This document shows, one piece after another, positions 29,224 through 38,458 of a DNA stretch of 64,000 nt (position 1 is its first letter; every line of letters begins with the position of its first letter). The position numbers and the translations under genes are program-made. The DNA comes from JAJCYL01 sp963664285 (GTDB lineage Bacteria; Bacteroidota; Bacteroidia; Cytophagales; Cyclobacteriaceae): NCBI GenBank assembly GCA_963664285.2, contig CAXXNX010000055.1, positions 1-64,000 on the forward strand, in the 5' to 3' direction. The notes beneath the pieces are model-generated. The model was given only the letters and a program-made list of their open reading frames with translations. It was not told the origin of the DNA and searched no databases.

Positions 29224-29877
29224 CTACTCAAACTTCGCCCACTTAACTGCGGAATCCACCCATTCTTTAATGGGTCGAAAGAGGAAACCATGTCCTAGTC
29301 CTGTATTAAGTGCGATCTCATCTTTAACCAGTTCACAAGGGGAATTATTAAAGAATTCATTACAGCCTGCCGCTACCCCATCAGATTTTTCATAGATGGA
29401 CAATATTCTACCGCACAGATAGACGTCAAGATTATCTTTTGCATAATCGTTACAAGCCGCCATCAAAACGAAATTGACATCATTGCGGTTCAGCTTCGTA
29501 GAGACCATCATGGCGATCATTGAGCCCTTCGAAGCCCCAACCACGGTAATTTTCGTTAGATCTACACCAGATGCAATCAGTTCTTCAATTTTCCCGACAA
29601 TTTTCCCGGCATATTTCACAATGTCAGTATTCTTCTCCCGAATCTCGCTATGTACATTGAAGCCCTTTTTTTCCAGGGTTGCCAGGATTCTCATATACTC
29701 ATACTTACCGAAATTTTCATTGTATGCATCAAGACCCATATTTTCAACGATCATGCCATGCAGGTAAAAGAGAATGGGTTTCTCCGGATCGATGTTAGTC
29801 AGATCGTAAGTCGGGGTTTGGCCTGAACATGAGGTAATCGCAGTCATAAGTAGTAATAATTGAAATCCAGTTTTCAT
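29224..29877 (-). CDS. Alpha/beta hydrolase, predicted lipoprotein
   Basis: The 217-residue protein starts with a lipoprotein signal (lipobox ITSC, Cys17). It has an alpha/beta-hydrolase core: ILFYLHGMIVEN (oxyanion strand), VVGASKGSMIAMM with the nucleophile Ser in G-x-S-K-G-S, and a late His in GLGHGFLFRP. The fold covers esterases, lipases and peptidases; the substrate is not apparent. The protein probably sits in the outer membrane or periplasm. Its ATG overlaps the stop of the cyclase remnant upstream by ATGA. The gene seems complete and undamaged. Confidence 0.75.
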   Translation of the reverse strand: MKTGFQLLLLMTAITSCSGQTPTYDLTNIDPEKPILFYLHGMIVENMGLDAYNENFGKYEYMRILATLEKKGFNVHSEIREKNTDIVKYAGKIVGKIEELIASGVDLTKITVVGASKGSMIAMMVSTKLNRNDVNFVLMAACNDYAKDNLDVYLCGRILSIYEKSDGVAAGCNEFFNNSPCELVKDEIALNTGLGHGFLFRPIKEWVDSAVKWAKFE

Positions 29878-30047
29878 TCATCGATTTCCTTAAGAAACCT
29901 CCCACTGTAACTTTCAATGATTGGCTTGTGAAGTAGTCTATTCTTCTCAAGAAGATGGAGAGCCTTTTCTTCATCCTTACCCATCAAGGCAGTATACCCG
30001 ACAATGTCGGTAAACATGATAGCTGCAAGCTGGCGGCTGGTGGCCAT
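29874..30047 (-). pseudogene. Class III adenylate/guanylate cyclase, N-terminal fragment
   Basis: 57 codons starting MATSRQLAAIMFTDIVGYTA continue to GRFLKEIDE and a stop. MFTDIVGYT is the first metal-binding motif of class III nucleotide cyclases. The usual continuation after LKE (GDG, then ASF) is absent, so only about a third of the catalytic domain is left. The stop overlaps the hydrolase start. Bacteroidota often carry such cyclases fused to a membrane anchor and TPR units. A piece of such an anchor region is found at 33307-33456. Confidence 0.8.
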
Positions 30048-30459
30048 GGGATGAAGTTAGGGAAAAAGCCTCTTAAATCCATCCGAGGTGAGATCGCTGC
30101 AAATATGTGTGGATGGACGGTTTATTCTTCCACAGGAGGTATCAAAACTTCACTAAGGGGTCAAGCGTCCTTTTTTAAAAAGTATCTGAGGTCATTTGAG
30201 GTACTAAGGTGTCACCCTGAAGCATTCTCAATGTTTAACTGACTCAACATGCCTTACCTCTATAATTAATTCTTGATCCACCACTCCCATAAACCTACTC
30301 ACAACCCCTGCATAAGGCCGACACAGCCCCGTCACGGGACTTTCTCCTCTTCAGGGTATATACTCTCAATTTAGTAATTATAATCGCTTAGAAACGATAA
30401 AACTATAATAGTTAGATATAGCTAATATCATTAGTTTTATTTGTGTAGAAACTGGACCT
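30048..30459. other. Mosaic intergenic region with dispersed-repeat copy
   Basis: 30130-30310 holds another dispersed-repeat copy (CACCCTGAAGCATTCTCAAT, GTTTAACTGACTCAACATGC). Its minus strand encodes SRFMGVVDQELIIEVRHVES and a stop after KH. The remainder (30311-30459) is AT-rich with no gene seen. Confidence 0.5.
30130..30310. repeat. Dispersed repeat, copy at 30.2 kb
   Basis: Contains AAAACTTCACTAAGGGGTC, CACCCTGAAGCATTCTCAAT and GTTTAACTGACTCAACATGC shared with 27.1 and 43.35 kb. The minus strand encodes a protein tail ending EVRHVESVKH. Confidence 0.6.
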
Positions 30460-30674
30460 AGGCAAGTACAAGATATTTATCAATGATGGCCCTTTTGGAA
30501 GCACGCATTTCTTATATGTCTATAGGAAGAGTGGGAAGCTGTACTACCGCCAAGATCATGGTTCACCGCAGGCCGGCCGAGGGTGATGCCGGAGAGATAT
30601 ACCTGGATCACACCAGGATATTGAAACAGATAAGGAACCCCATTAAAGTCAAGGGTGTAAAAGTGACAGTTTAG
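30460..30674 (+). pseudogene. C-terminal fragment of a probable BNR-repeat-containing protein, frameshifted
   Basis: One frame reads KIFINDGPFGSTHFLYVYRK and onward to YYRQDHG. After a shift near 30577 the other frame reads GDAGEIYLDHTRILKQIRNP and ends at 30674. The style (NDGPFGSTHF, GEIYLDHTRILK) recalls BNR_4-type secreted proteins found in polysaccharide-utilisation regions. This is a weak recollection. The N-terminus is lost, so it is not functional. Confidence 0.4.
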
Positions 30675-30717
30675 TCAATTAATTTCCTAAATTGAAACAC
30701 TGACCAAACTAACAGAT

Positions 30718-30798
30718 ATGAAATCGTTGATTCTCTCTCTTTCTCTTTGTGTGTTGCTTCTCAATCAATGGCATGGTCTACCAATTGTTCGGAAGTAA
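30718..30798 (+). pseudogene. Truncated 5' end of a secreted-protein gene (signal peptide stub)
   Basis: The 26-codon ORF MKSLILSLSLCVLLLNQWHG and six more residues looks like a signal peptide cut after the hydrophobic core. It follows the BNR-like fragment by 43 bases, as the next gene of an operon would. The rest of the gene is missing, replaced by the 3' side of the GC-rich quinoprotein gene. Confidence 0.5.
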
Positions 30799-30863
30799 AT
30801 TGAGCTGTTCAAGTTGTCCAGACATATTTGAAATTTGAATCTACATTGAAATCGATCAGGGTT

Positions 30864-33266
30864 TTAGGGTTTTTCAAGGGTTTTAGGCTGACGCTGATTG
30901 GTGACGTCCTTGCTCTGGATGGCCCCAGCAATCTGCCCGAAAGCGAGGCGAATATAGGTGAGCAAATCCGCTACCTCCGTATCCGACATGGCGGAGGCGA
31001 AGTCGTGCGTCTCGCGGGTTGTTTGAGGAAGACCGTGCAAGACGGTGCGAATCAACTCCGAGGGATCGCCTCGCACGACTGCGTTGTCTGTCAGCGAGGG
31101 TTGGAGAGAGGACACACCCGAACCGTCGGGCATATGGCACGTGATACAGTGCCGCACGTACTGAGCTCGGCCTGTGACGTACACGCTGGGCTCGCTTGGC
31201 TGGACGGCTGGCTTCGTAGCGGCAGGCAACGAATTTAGGTAGGCGGCAATCGCCTGCGCATCCGTTTCGGTCAGGCCTACAGCCTGTGGTGCCATGGTTC
31301 CGTTCAGGAGCGCATCGACAATTCTGGGTCCCTTCAGTTTACTGATCATATCGAGGGTGGGAATCCCAGGCTGACCTGAATCATGGCATATAATGCAACG
31401 TTGGTTTACGAACGTCTGCCCGGCCTGCAAGAGTTTCGGATCGAAGATGGCTTTCTCGGCAACTTGCGCATCAGTTGCGAATGGCGACGGAAAAATCGGA
31501 TGCGAAGCTAGGGCTGCCGGCAGCAGTCCGAAGGCTTGGATGCGATCCGTCCCAACATAGACAACCCCTCTCGCAATTGCGGGTTCGTTGTATTTTCCAG
31601 TTGATGCCAGCTCGTCCGGCGCGCTCTTCCAGAGAAGTTCGAGCGTAAGGGCATCGAATGCATAGAGAACTGGCCGCGAGGCATTCGGACCTCTCAAGGG
31701 CGCGCGTCTACGCACATTCATGTCCATTACCCAAACGATAGCGTCTCGCCCTCCATTGCTTGTCACCATTGGCGACCCCGGATTGTGGAACGTCTGCGTT
31801 CCCTCCAATTGATCGATTCTCAAATAGGCTGGTTGGCCAGGAGCAGTGACAATCTCGAGTCGCGCCAAGCCCGGTGGAGTGCTTATATCAACTTTCTCGC
31901 CGATCTTTGCACTGCCCGTAACAAAGATATAATTTCTACCCGTCTCGCTTTTGAAATACGCTGATGTGGTCCGGCTCCTAGCCTGATTGCCCATCGCGTT
32001 CCGGTCCGCGTAAGGGCCAAAAACGTTGAGCGGACCCCGTTTCCCAAACTGAGGCTGGATTTCCGGCGCCAGCAAGGATCCGTCTGTATTGGAGTCCTCG
32101 GAGGGGGCAGGACGTTTCACTAACGATCCCGGCATGTTCGCTCGGTCTATCAAGTAGACGTTGCCCTGCTTGCCCCCCGCGACGAGCAGATGGGGCGTGC
32201 TGGTGGTGGCAGGGTCCAGATCGATCGCAACGGTGCCACTGCTGGCGAGATCGATGTCCATCGACTGAGACTGCGCATAGTTGAACGGCGAATATGTCCC
32301 AGTAAGTTCGAATCCCGTTTCTAAATCATCGCGCAAACGGATGACCGACTGTCCCCAGTTATGCTCGCTATCCGGAAAGACTCCAGGTATCCCCAGCTTC
32401 CTTATAGTGACCCTCACGTTGGATCCGGTCGCAGTATGGATATTGTCGTCCGAGTCGATGGACGGTCCGCTAGAAGCCCACATCCCCCCGTTTTCTTCGC
32501 TGCTGGAAGTGGCGGAAAATGCCGAGGCCACGGAGGCGGAATGGGTGTCGATCGACACGATCCAACCCCAGTTGCCGGCGAAGGTTACATATAATCGTGA
32601 CCCGTCGGAGTTGAGGTTTAGCGCTCCGCGCTGAATAAGAAGGCGCTCGGATGGGAACTGCGTGGGTCCGTTGCGGTCGACGCTGGGCGCGTTAATCGCC
32701 ACCGAATCGAGCGCCACAGGCCAGTTTTCTAGTTGTTCTCCACTCCTCAGATCCAAGGCGTACACACGGTCAGGACTGCTGCCGTTGTTGCCAACCGCAT
32801 AGATACGCTGGCGCTCCAAGTCGATGACGGGGGTGCTTATGTTGCCAAAACGACTCGGCCTCGTTTCCGATATGCGGCGGCTCCAAAGAATTGTTCCGGG
32901 CGCGATATCGTCGACAGCAGTGGCGTTCACCGCGTAGAGGTAACCGACATCTGTCGCGGCAAAAACCACCGAGAAGGTTTTTCCCTGATAGGGGCCGCTG
33001 GAGAGAGTCAATCGATCTACGTAAAGCGGGGACGCGAAAAGCCGAGGCTCATCACCATCAACCGAATCGAACTGCGGCGTTTGCCACAACTGGCCGAACG
33101 CGGATCCCGATACGGATTCCGGCGTAAGCCGAGCTTCATGGGGATTCCAGCCTGATCGCTGTTTATCATTATGGAAGGTCAGTTTATCGTACGGAATCGC
33201 CTGCTTATCTATACATGAGCATGAAATGAATGCCCAGATAATTGCCATTGTTTTAAATTTCTTCAT
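30864..33266 (-). CDS. PQQ-type quinoprotein with two C-terminal cytochrome c domains, lipoprotein
   Basis: About 800 residues. An AT-rich lipoprotein signal comes first (MKKFKTMAIIWAFISCSC; the start at 33266 is preferred over the in-frame ATG at 33290). A long beta-propeller-like body follows with PQQ-enzyme-style strands (GYLYAVNA, RVYALDLRSGEQLENW, LVAGGKQGNVYLIDR, VLYAFDALTLELLW). Two haem c motifs come last: CIICH and CITCH, each with a downstream Met-type ligand region (NGTMAP, LQPSL). Such fusions oxidise alcohols or sugars in the periplasm and pass electrons to the respiratory chain. The body is markedly GC-rich compared with all neighbours, while the signal region is not. Horizontal origin is likely. 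Confidence 0.75.
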   Translation of the reverse strand: MKKFKTMAIIWAFISCSCIDKQAIPYDKLTFHNDKQRSGWNPHEARLTPESVSGSAFGQLWQTPQFDSVDGDEPRLFASPLYVDRLTLSSGPYQGKTFSVVFAATDVGYLYAVNATAVDDIAPGTILWSRRISETRPSRFGNISTPVIDLERQRIYAVGNNGSSPDRVYALDLRSGEQLENWPVALDSVAINAPSVDRNGPTQFPSERLLIQRGALNLNSDGSRLYVTFAGNWGWIVSIDTHSASVASAFSATSSSEENGGMWASSGPSIDSDDNIHTATGSNVRVTIRKLGIPGVFPDSEHNWGQSVIRLRDDLETGFELTGTYSPFNYAQSQSMDIDLASSGTVAIDLDPATTSTPHLLVAGGKQGNVYLIDRANMPGSLVKRPAPSEDSNTDGSLLAPEIQPQFGKRGPLNVFGPYADRNAMGNQARSRTTSAYFKSETGRNYIFVTGSAKIGEKVDISTPPGLARLEIVTAPGQPAYLRIDQLEGTQTFHNPGSPMVTSNGGRDAIVWVMDMNVRRRAPLRGPNASRPVLYAFDALTLELLWKSAPDELASTGKYNEPAIARGVVYVGTDRIQAFGLLPAALASHPIFPSPFATDAQVAEKAIFDPKLLQAGQTFVNQRCIICHDSGQPGIPTLDMISKLKGPRIVDALLNGTMAPQAVGLTETDAQAIAAYLNSLPAATKPAVQPSEPSVYVTGRAQYVRHCITCHMPDGSGVSSLQPSLTDNAVVRGDPSELIRTVLHGLPQTTRETHDFASAMSDTEVADLLTYIRLAFGQIAGAIQSKDVTNQRQPKTLEKP

Positions 33267-33306
33267 TTGATTCTTCTTACATAACTGCATAATTGTTTCG
33301 TCTAAG

Positions 33307-33456
33307 TTAGAAAAGAGGTTGTTTCACCGGTGATTCTATAGCTGGAAGTACAATAGCAGCTATCTGCATGATCAGCCATGCTACTATGATATAGGCAATT
33401 GCTGCCTTATAAACATTGCGTCTTTTAAGCTCCTGGAAGAAGTTAGGCTTGGGCAT
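33307..33456 (-). pseudogene. Membrane-anchor stub of a cyclase/TolB-TPR-type protein
   Basis: 49 codons: MPKPNFFQELKRRNVYKAAI, one hydrophobic helix (AYIIVAWLIMQIAAIVLPAI), then ESPVKQPLF and a stop. FFQELKRRNVYK-AIAYIIVAWL is the typical membrane anchor at the start of large Bacteroidota proteins with TolB-like/TPR parts, which are often linked to class III cyclases. Here the protein stops just after the helix, so it is probably a truncated gene rather than a natural small protein. Confidence 0.55.
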
Positions 33457-33688
33457 TGGTTATTAAAGATAGGATTTTCTGAGGTAATCGTAAAATTAAT
33501 TACAGGAGGGGAAATTATCTTCTCACAACACCAATTCTTGTTCAGGGAGTATCAAAAAACATTATAAATCCAGGCACTGTGCCGCCGTAATTAAGCATGC
33601 TGTATTGAGTCAGGATGCCTGCTATGATTTCTTTTTCAGGTATAGCCTGTTGACCTCTCGAATCTTCTCTCTGAATGAGCTTGCTTCA
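33457..33688. other. Spacer with decayed coding on the minus strand
   Basis: Minus-strand codons DSDPPKEDVLDEASSFREKI at about 33640-33720 end at a stop near 33625 and lie out of frame with the terminase-like gene. They may be its original tail or overlapping gene. Nothing else is recognised. Confidence 0.4.
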
Positions 33689-34063
33689 TCAAGGACATCT
33701 TCCTTCGGTGGGTCGGAGTCTCTCCCACTTCATGCCGACCCGGAGTGCAAAGATGATCCCTGCCTGGTTCTTTCCATTACCGTAAATGAGGCGTTTCTCG
33801 TACATTTCCTCTACTTTTTGAGCCGCCTCCTTTATAATGTCAGCGTATTCCTCCCGTTGTTTATAACCTCGAACCCCTTCTCTTGTTAGTCCTATGTGCC
33901 TGGCCAGTCCTGTTAAAGTGGGGTATGGCTCTGTTTTAAAGAAGCTGTCTACTGCTACCTTTAGTAGCTTTGGTGTAGGATATTTGAGTTTGCGCCCGAC
34001 AGTGGGCTTGCCATTATCTACAACTTCTACCGGGACTGTTTGTGTGTCTCTGGACATATTCAA
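33689..34063 (-). CDS. Phage terminase small-subunit-like DNA-binding protein
   Basis: The 124-residue protein has an HTH-like segment YPTLTGLARHIGLTREGVRG (about residues 47-66), then KQREEYADIIKEAAQKVEEM and GNGKNQAGIIFALRVGMKW. This order matches small DNA-packaging (gp3-like) terminase proteins, where the last part is usually a helix ending in a W motif. The C-terminus (RPTEGRCP) may be altered by a frameshift, since the next frame continues with acidic coding sequence. It is the last of several mobile-element genes on the minus strand (33.7-36 kb). No large terminase subunit is present. Confidence 0.6.
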   Translation of the reverse strand: MNMSRDTQTVPVEVVDNGKPTVGRKLKYPTPKLLKVAVDSFFKTEPYPTLTGLARHIGLTREGVRGYKQREEYADIIKEAAQKVEEMYEKRLIYGNGKNQAGIIFALRVGMKWERLRPTEGRCP

Positions 34064-34133
34064 AAATAACTCTTAAAGGCAATCCTTAGAAAAGGACAAA
34101 TTAGTCGATGATGTAATCCAATACCACCCTTGC

Positions 34134-34793
34134 TCAAATGAAACCAAATTGTTTATACAACGATTCAATTCTATTTTGATCGAGTTCGCCGTATTCCAAT
34201 AATTCATCGGCTACAATTATCACCTTCTTAAATTGTAACATCAGATCACTCTCCGCCTGTTTAATATACTCTTCAATTTTACAATCGTAGCACTCCAATC
34301 TACATTCGTCAAAATTCTCTTCTTCTCCATCCAATAGAGCTATAAACCGAGCCGCCTGTATAACCTCCACATTGGAAGCATTCTCTTCAATAAGACTCTT
34401 ATATTCTTTTGGCCGAAACTGGCCTTCTTGGTGCTGAAGAGCTAATAGACATTCAGCGGCAAGACCCGCCAAAGAACATTTGATCTGACATTCTATTTTG
34501 GGAATGCGACGACCTCTAAGTACCCTTGCCAATTCGTGTATTTCGGGCGCCCCGAAGGCCCGAATCTGAAGTTGCCGTTTGGCCAACTCAAATGTAATTA
34601 TTGGCATTGCCATCACAAATCCAAAGCTCACGGAATCACTTGGTACAATTGAACATAGCCTTACATCAGGTGTTTCATCCAATTGTTGATGATACAATCC
34701 ATAAGCAATCAGGTGCCCGGCTTCATGGTAGGCAATTTGTTGTCTTCTCACTGGATTCGACTTGATGTGCTCATTAAATTTTCTTTTGTTCAT
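34134..34793 (-). CDS. Peptidase M41-like metalloprotease domain protein
   Basis: The 219-residue protein carries the zinc motif HEAGH (residues 23-27, in IAYHEAGHLIAYGLY). A helical body follows with an SLAGLAAECLLALQ segment like the M41 (FtsH peptidase) core. There is no AAA domain and no membrane segment. Stand-alone M41-like proteins occur in phages and conjugative elements; their targets are unknown. It lies between the terminase-like gene and the Spo11/TOPRIM-like gene on the same strand, so it belongs to the mobile-element module. Confidence 0.65.
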   Translation of the reverse strand: MNKRKFNEHIKSNPVRRQQIAYHEAGHLIAYGLYHQQLDETPDVRLCSIVPSDSVSFGFVMAMPIITFELAKRQLQIRAFGAPEIHELARVLRGRRIPKIECQIKCSLAGLAAECLLALQHQEGQFRPKEYKSLIEENASNVEVIQAARFIALLDGEEENFDECRLECYDCKIEEYIKQAESDLMLQFKKVIIVADELLEYGELDQNRIESLYKQFGFI

Positions 34794-34953
34794 GTCTTAA
34801 AATTTTGTTCTTATAAATATTTCCGTTATCTAAACCAGTCTACATTCGCCCTCACATAAAATTGACTGTAGCTGCTGGTTCTTGCACCCGTGGCAAAGGC
34901 TGTTTGAAGGTAAAAAGCCCACTCTTAGAACGAGTTGGGTATGCCCCAGAGAA

Positions 34954-35986
34954 TTACGCACCTTTTAGCGCTTCCAATATTCGCTCTCGTTTTGCCTGCA
35001 AAGTTTGAATGTCCTTCTCTGCCTTTTCATGTTCTTGATTCCATAATTCTATATCAACTATTTTGCTGATGGAATCATCGAGTAGGCTTACAAGTTGTGC
35101 CGCAGGAATTGCCTCAAGTTCGTAGCCTCGTTCACCATAAAGTTCAACGAACTTCTTATAATTCGGATTCGTTTTTTTAAGCGGTTGATAGTCATGAGGG
35201 ATCTCTAATTCTTCAATTTGTTCAGGTTTCAATGCCACCCTAGTAAAAGTAGGTTTAGGCATGTTCGGAAACATAGGTTTAAACTCTTTCATAAGACTTG
35301 AAATTGTAGTATCCTGGGATACGAATACCCGCCGGATCCAGATCTGTAAGAACTAAAAAATAGATTGAATCCTTTTCACCATTTTGCTGCCAATCTTTCA
35401 GCATTAGATATCGACTCGCTGAACTGGACTGACCTTTAATGAACGCAAACGGAATGCCCCAATCCCCTGCAACCTTTCTAATCTGGGGGCCAAGTGTTGC
35501 TTTTTCGCAGATGATTGCGATGTGTACTGGTTGACTTTGAAGGAGATCACGCTCGAAATTGTTAAAAAGATGTGGTAATACACTATCCAGATAAATGTTT
35601 ACTGACTGCCAACCACGGTTGTTTTCGTAAATACGCTGCTCATCAGTTATCCAACTAAAAGGTATCTGCTGTCGAAATCTCAAGTTTGTAAGAACACGTA
35701 GTAACTTCTTGTAACTGGAGTTGTCATTGCTGTATTTACTACCGTTTTTGTAGCATACAGGTCGGGTGTTCAATAGCTCATAATGAATCCTTCTTGCTGT
35801 AATTGGAAGATATTGGTGATTCTCATTCAAAATTTCAATTATTCCATTTTCCAATTGAAGTTCACAATCATAAATTGTCCGGCTGCCAGTTGAAATTGAA
35901 GTACACAATTCAAGCCGATCCGAAGAAAATTCTAACTCATCTTCTGATTGCTGTTTTCTACTTCTCCATTCCTTTAAGTCTAACAT
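34954..35986 (-). pseudogene. Topoisomerase VI A/Spo11-like TOPRIM protein of a mobile element, split by a one-base shift
   Basis: The N-part (35279-35986) has an N-terminal winged-helix-like region and a TOPRIM-like segment IAIICEKATLGPQIRKVAGD followed by VLTDLDPAGIRI, the acidic DxD motif. It stops at YERV. The C-part (34954-35292) starts in the overlapping frame at MKEFKPMFPN and carries the usual tail, KFVELYGERGYELEAIPAAQ with a coiled coil. Dropping one T near 35290-35292 joins them into a ~345-residue protein. Such proteins occur in phages and ICEs. Natural overlapping translation is possible, but a frameshift is simpler. Confidence 0.6.
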
Positions 35987-36092
35987 CTTGTTAGAGGCTT
36001 TCAGCTCATTGCCTTGGCCGTAGTCAATGGATCTAGATTAACTTGGCCAAATAAAATTTCCGTTACATTATTGTAAAACTGAAAATATCGCA

Positions 36093-38399
36093 ATGAGATT
36101 TCTAACAATATGTCTGTCTATTGGACTTGGTTTAATTTCACAAAGTTGTAAATCTACCATGAATGCTGATCATACAATTTCATCGTCATTTCCTGCTCAT
36201 CGGCAAACTTTGGTGACAGGCGTCCATGCCTATAGTCAAAAACAACTTGAACCAGGAGATGAATTGCAATTAAGGGTAAGCAGCACAGTCCCTTATGAAC
36301 TTACAATAGTAAGATTGGGCAGCGATCCTGACAACATGGATAAAGACATAACACTGTTTAGTACAAGTTCAGAGGCTATTCCTCAAGCTATTTATCCAGG
36401 TTCATATATTCATATTAGTAAAGGATTAACCAATGTTAAGGCTTTAACTCTTGAGTGTTGGGTGAGAGCATTTGATATATGGTCAAGACAAGGTTTAATC
36501 ACACAAATTGAAAAAAAAGACGAGTTGAGCTATGGAATCTATTTAAATGAAGGTAAGATAGAACTTAAAATAGGTAATCATATTCTTCAAACTCAGCCAG
36601 GTTATTTATTTGAAAAAAAATGGCATCATGTGGTGGCTACCTGGGACGGTTCAACATCGAAAATCCAAATTGATGGATTTCTTGTCGCCGATTCTTTGTA
36701 TTCAAAACCACTTTTAGAATTATCTGGTACTTTGAAGTTGGCAGCATCCTCCCTCAAGGGGAAGACGGATCTTTTTTATGAAGGGGACTTGGCAAATTGT
36801 TTGATATACAATCGTGCCTTAAGTAAGAATGAAGTAATAACTCATAAAAATTCAATGGCTTTATCTAACCCTGCTCAGTCTGGTCTTATGGCTCATTGGC
36901 AGTTTTCTGAAGAAACAGGGTCCTTGGTCTCTGACAGGAGTAAGCATAAAAGGAATGGACAGATTATTAATCACGCAACATGGATGATTGGAGGTCCTTC
37001 CTTTAATGATAAACGTGGGCCTCGTTTAAACCCGGATTACCAGCCTTTTAAAGATCCTACCCGCGGGCACTCCCTCAGGTTTGCTAGTGATGATCTTTAT
37101 GACTGTCGCTGGAAGATTATTCATAAATACCAAATTCCCAATGACGCCAGGCAAGGATTTTATGTTGCTAGATTTAAATTTAATATTGATGGAGAATTAA
37201 AGTATTATAACAACACCTTTGTTGTCCGTCGTTCTGCAAAAAAAACTCCTGCTCCTATTTTAGTTTTAGCCTCTACTAACACCTGGATTGCCTACAATAG
37301 TTACCCATTTGCAGCAAACGTAAAGGCGGGCCTAACCAATTGGCGTACAGGTGCCGTGAGAAAGCTTTCCAAATCCGAATACCCCGGGTTTTCCCAATAC
37401 CAGGAACACCGGGCTGGTCAGCCAACTTTTCAATTGGGTCTGAAGATGCCATGGCCAAATGCCGGGCCATATAAGACATACTACGGGGAAAGCAATATCT
37501 TTAGTCAGTGGACTCGTGGAGAACGCTTTCTTCATCTGTGGCTTGAGGATAACAATTATTCTTATGACCTTCTAACAGATATGGATATTGATAAGAATCC
37601 AGAATTATTGAAGGATTACAAGACTGTATTCTTGCTTTCACATAGTGAATATTGGACCGAGAAAGCTTACTTGGGTATTCAAGATTACCTTTCTGAAGGT
37701 GGCACCATTACTGCTTTAACTGGAAATACTATGTTTTGGCGCGTTAGTTTTGATGAAGACTACAAAATTATGGAATGTCGCAAATTTCCGGGCGCTATGG
37801 CGGCTAGTGAGTCAACACAAGTTGGGCATGTTTTTCACAGTGAGGATGGAAAGCGCGGATCGCTCATGCGCTACTGCGGGATGCCGGCTTGGAAGTTAAT
37901 AGGTCTGGAAACTTTAGGTTGGAAATCTCAAAGTAAAGATTTTCAAAGTTACACAGTGGTTGAACCCGATCATTTTTTATTTAACATGCCCAATAAAATT
38001 GATGTGAAAAAGGGAGACCTCATGGGTCAACCTAATCTTGAAAAACAGTTTCTAGGGGCTGTTGGTCATGAATATGATGTCCGCCTGCCTGTCCTTCAAA
38101 GTATTCCACCACTTGACCATACTATTCCTCAGTTTTCAAATCTCAAAGAACCAAAAGGAATTGTTTCGTTGGCAAGATGTTACAATAAAAATAGAAAAGC
38201 GATAGACTACATAGCTAATAATGGACCTATACAAGAAAACCCGACAGGAATAATTTCTGAAATTATTTATTGGAAAAGAGAAGATGGTGGCCAGGTATTT
38301 AATATCGGTTCTGTTGCTGCACCTTGGGCAGTCTATAAAGATGAGAAAATGAGTTTACTGCTTAAGAATGCGCTTCATCATTTTGGTATCAATAAATAA
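36093..38399 (+). CDS. N,N-dimethylformamidase beta-subunit-like lipoprotein with LamG domain
   Basis: The 768-residue protein has a lipoprotein signal (SQSC, Cys19). A beta-rich N-terminal region and a concanavalin-like LamG domain follow at about residues 110-260 (ALTLECWVRAFDIWSRQGLI, WHHVVATWDGS). The large C-terminal part, from about residue 330, matches the DmfA2 C-terminal domain: WIAYNSYPFAAN, RGERFLHLWLEDNNYSYDLL and HSEYWTEKAYLGIQDYLSEG are characteristic. DMFase hydrolyses formamides. Relatives in Bacteroidota are surface proteins of unknown substrate, perhaps linked to glycan or amide degradation. The gene is complete and ends 55 bases before an IS1380 copy. Confidence 0.75.
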   Translation: MRFLTICLSIGLGLISQSCKSTMNADHTISSSFPAHRQTLVTGVHAYSQKQLEPGDELQLRVSSTVPYELTIVRLGSDPDNMDKDITLFSTSSEAIPQAIYPGSYIHISKGLTNVKALTLECWVRAFDIWSRQGLITQIEKKDELSYGIYLNEGKIELKIGNHILQTQPGYLFEKKWHHVVATWDGSTSKIQIDGFLVADSLYSKPLLELSGTLKLAASSLKGKTDLFYEGDLANCLIYNRALSKNEVITHKNSMALSNPAQSGLMAHWQFSEETGSLVSDRSKHKRNGQIINHATWMIGGPSFNDKRGPRLNPDYQPFKDPTRGHSLRFASDDLYDCRWKIIHKYQIPNDARQGFYVARFKFNIDGELKYYNNTFVVRRSAKKTPAPILVLASTNTWIAYNSYPFAANVKAGLTNWRTGAVRKLSKSEYPGFSQYQEHRAGQPTFQLGLKMPWPNAGPYKTYYGESNIFSQWTRGERFLHLWLEDNNYSYDLLTDMDIDKNPELLKDYKTVFLLSHSEYWTEKAYLGIQDYLSEGGTITALTGNTMFWRVSFDEDYKIMECRKFPGAMAASESTQVGHVFHSEDGKRGSLMRYCGMPAWKLIGLETLGWKSQSKDFQSYTVVEPDHFLFNMPNKIDVKKGDLMGQPNLEKQFLGAVGHEYDVRLPVLQSIPPLDHTIPQFSNLKEPKGIVSLARCYNKNRKAIDYIANNGPIQENPTGIISEIIYWKREDGGQVFNIGSVAAPWAVYKDEKMSLLLKNALHHFGINK

Positions 38400-38458
38400 T
38401 TAAAATAAACTTGAATTGGTCTTAGTGGACAAGTGGATCATCGAGTCACCCTTCTTAA

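Noticed and set aside
30828..33155. Several plus-strand ORFs opposite the quinoprotein gene
   Set aside because: They arise from the high GC of the opposite coding frame, have arginine-rich unlikely composition and no recognisable domain.
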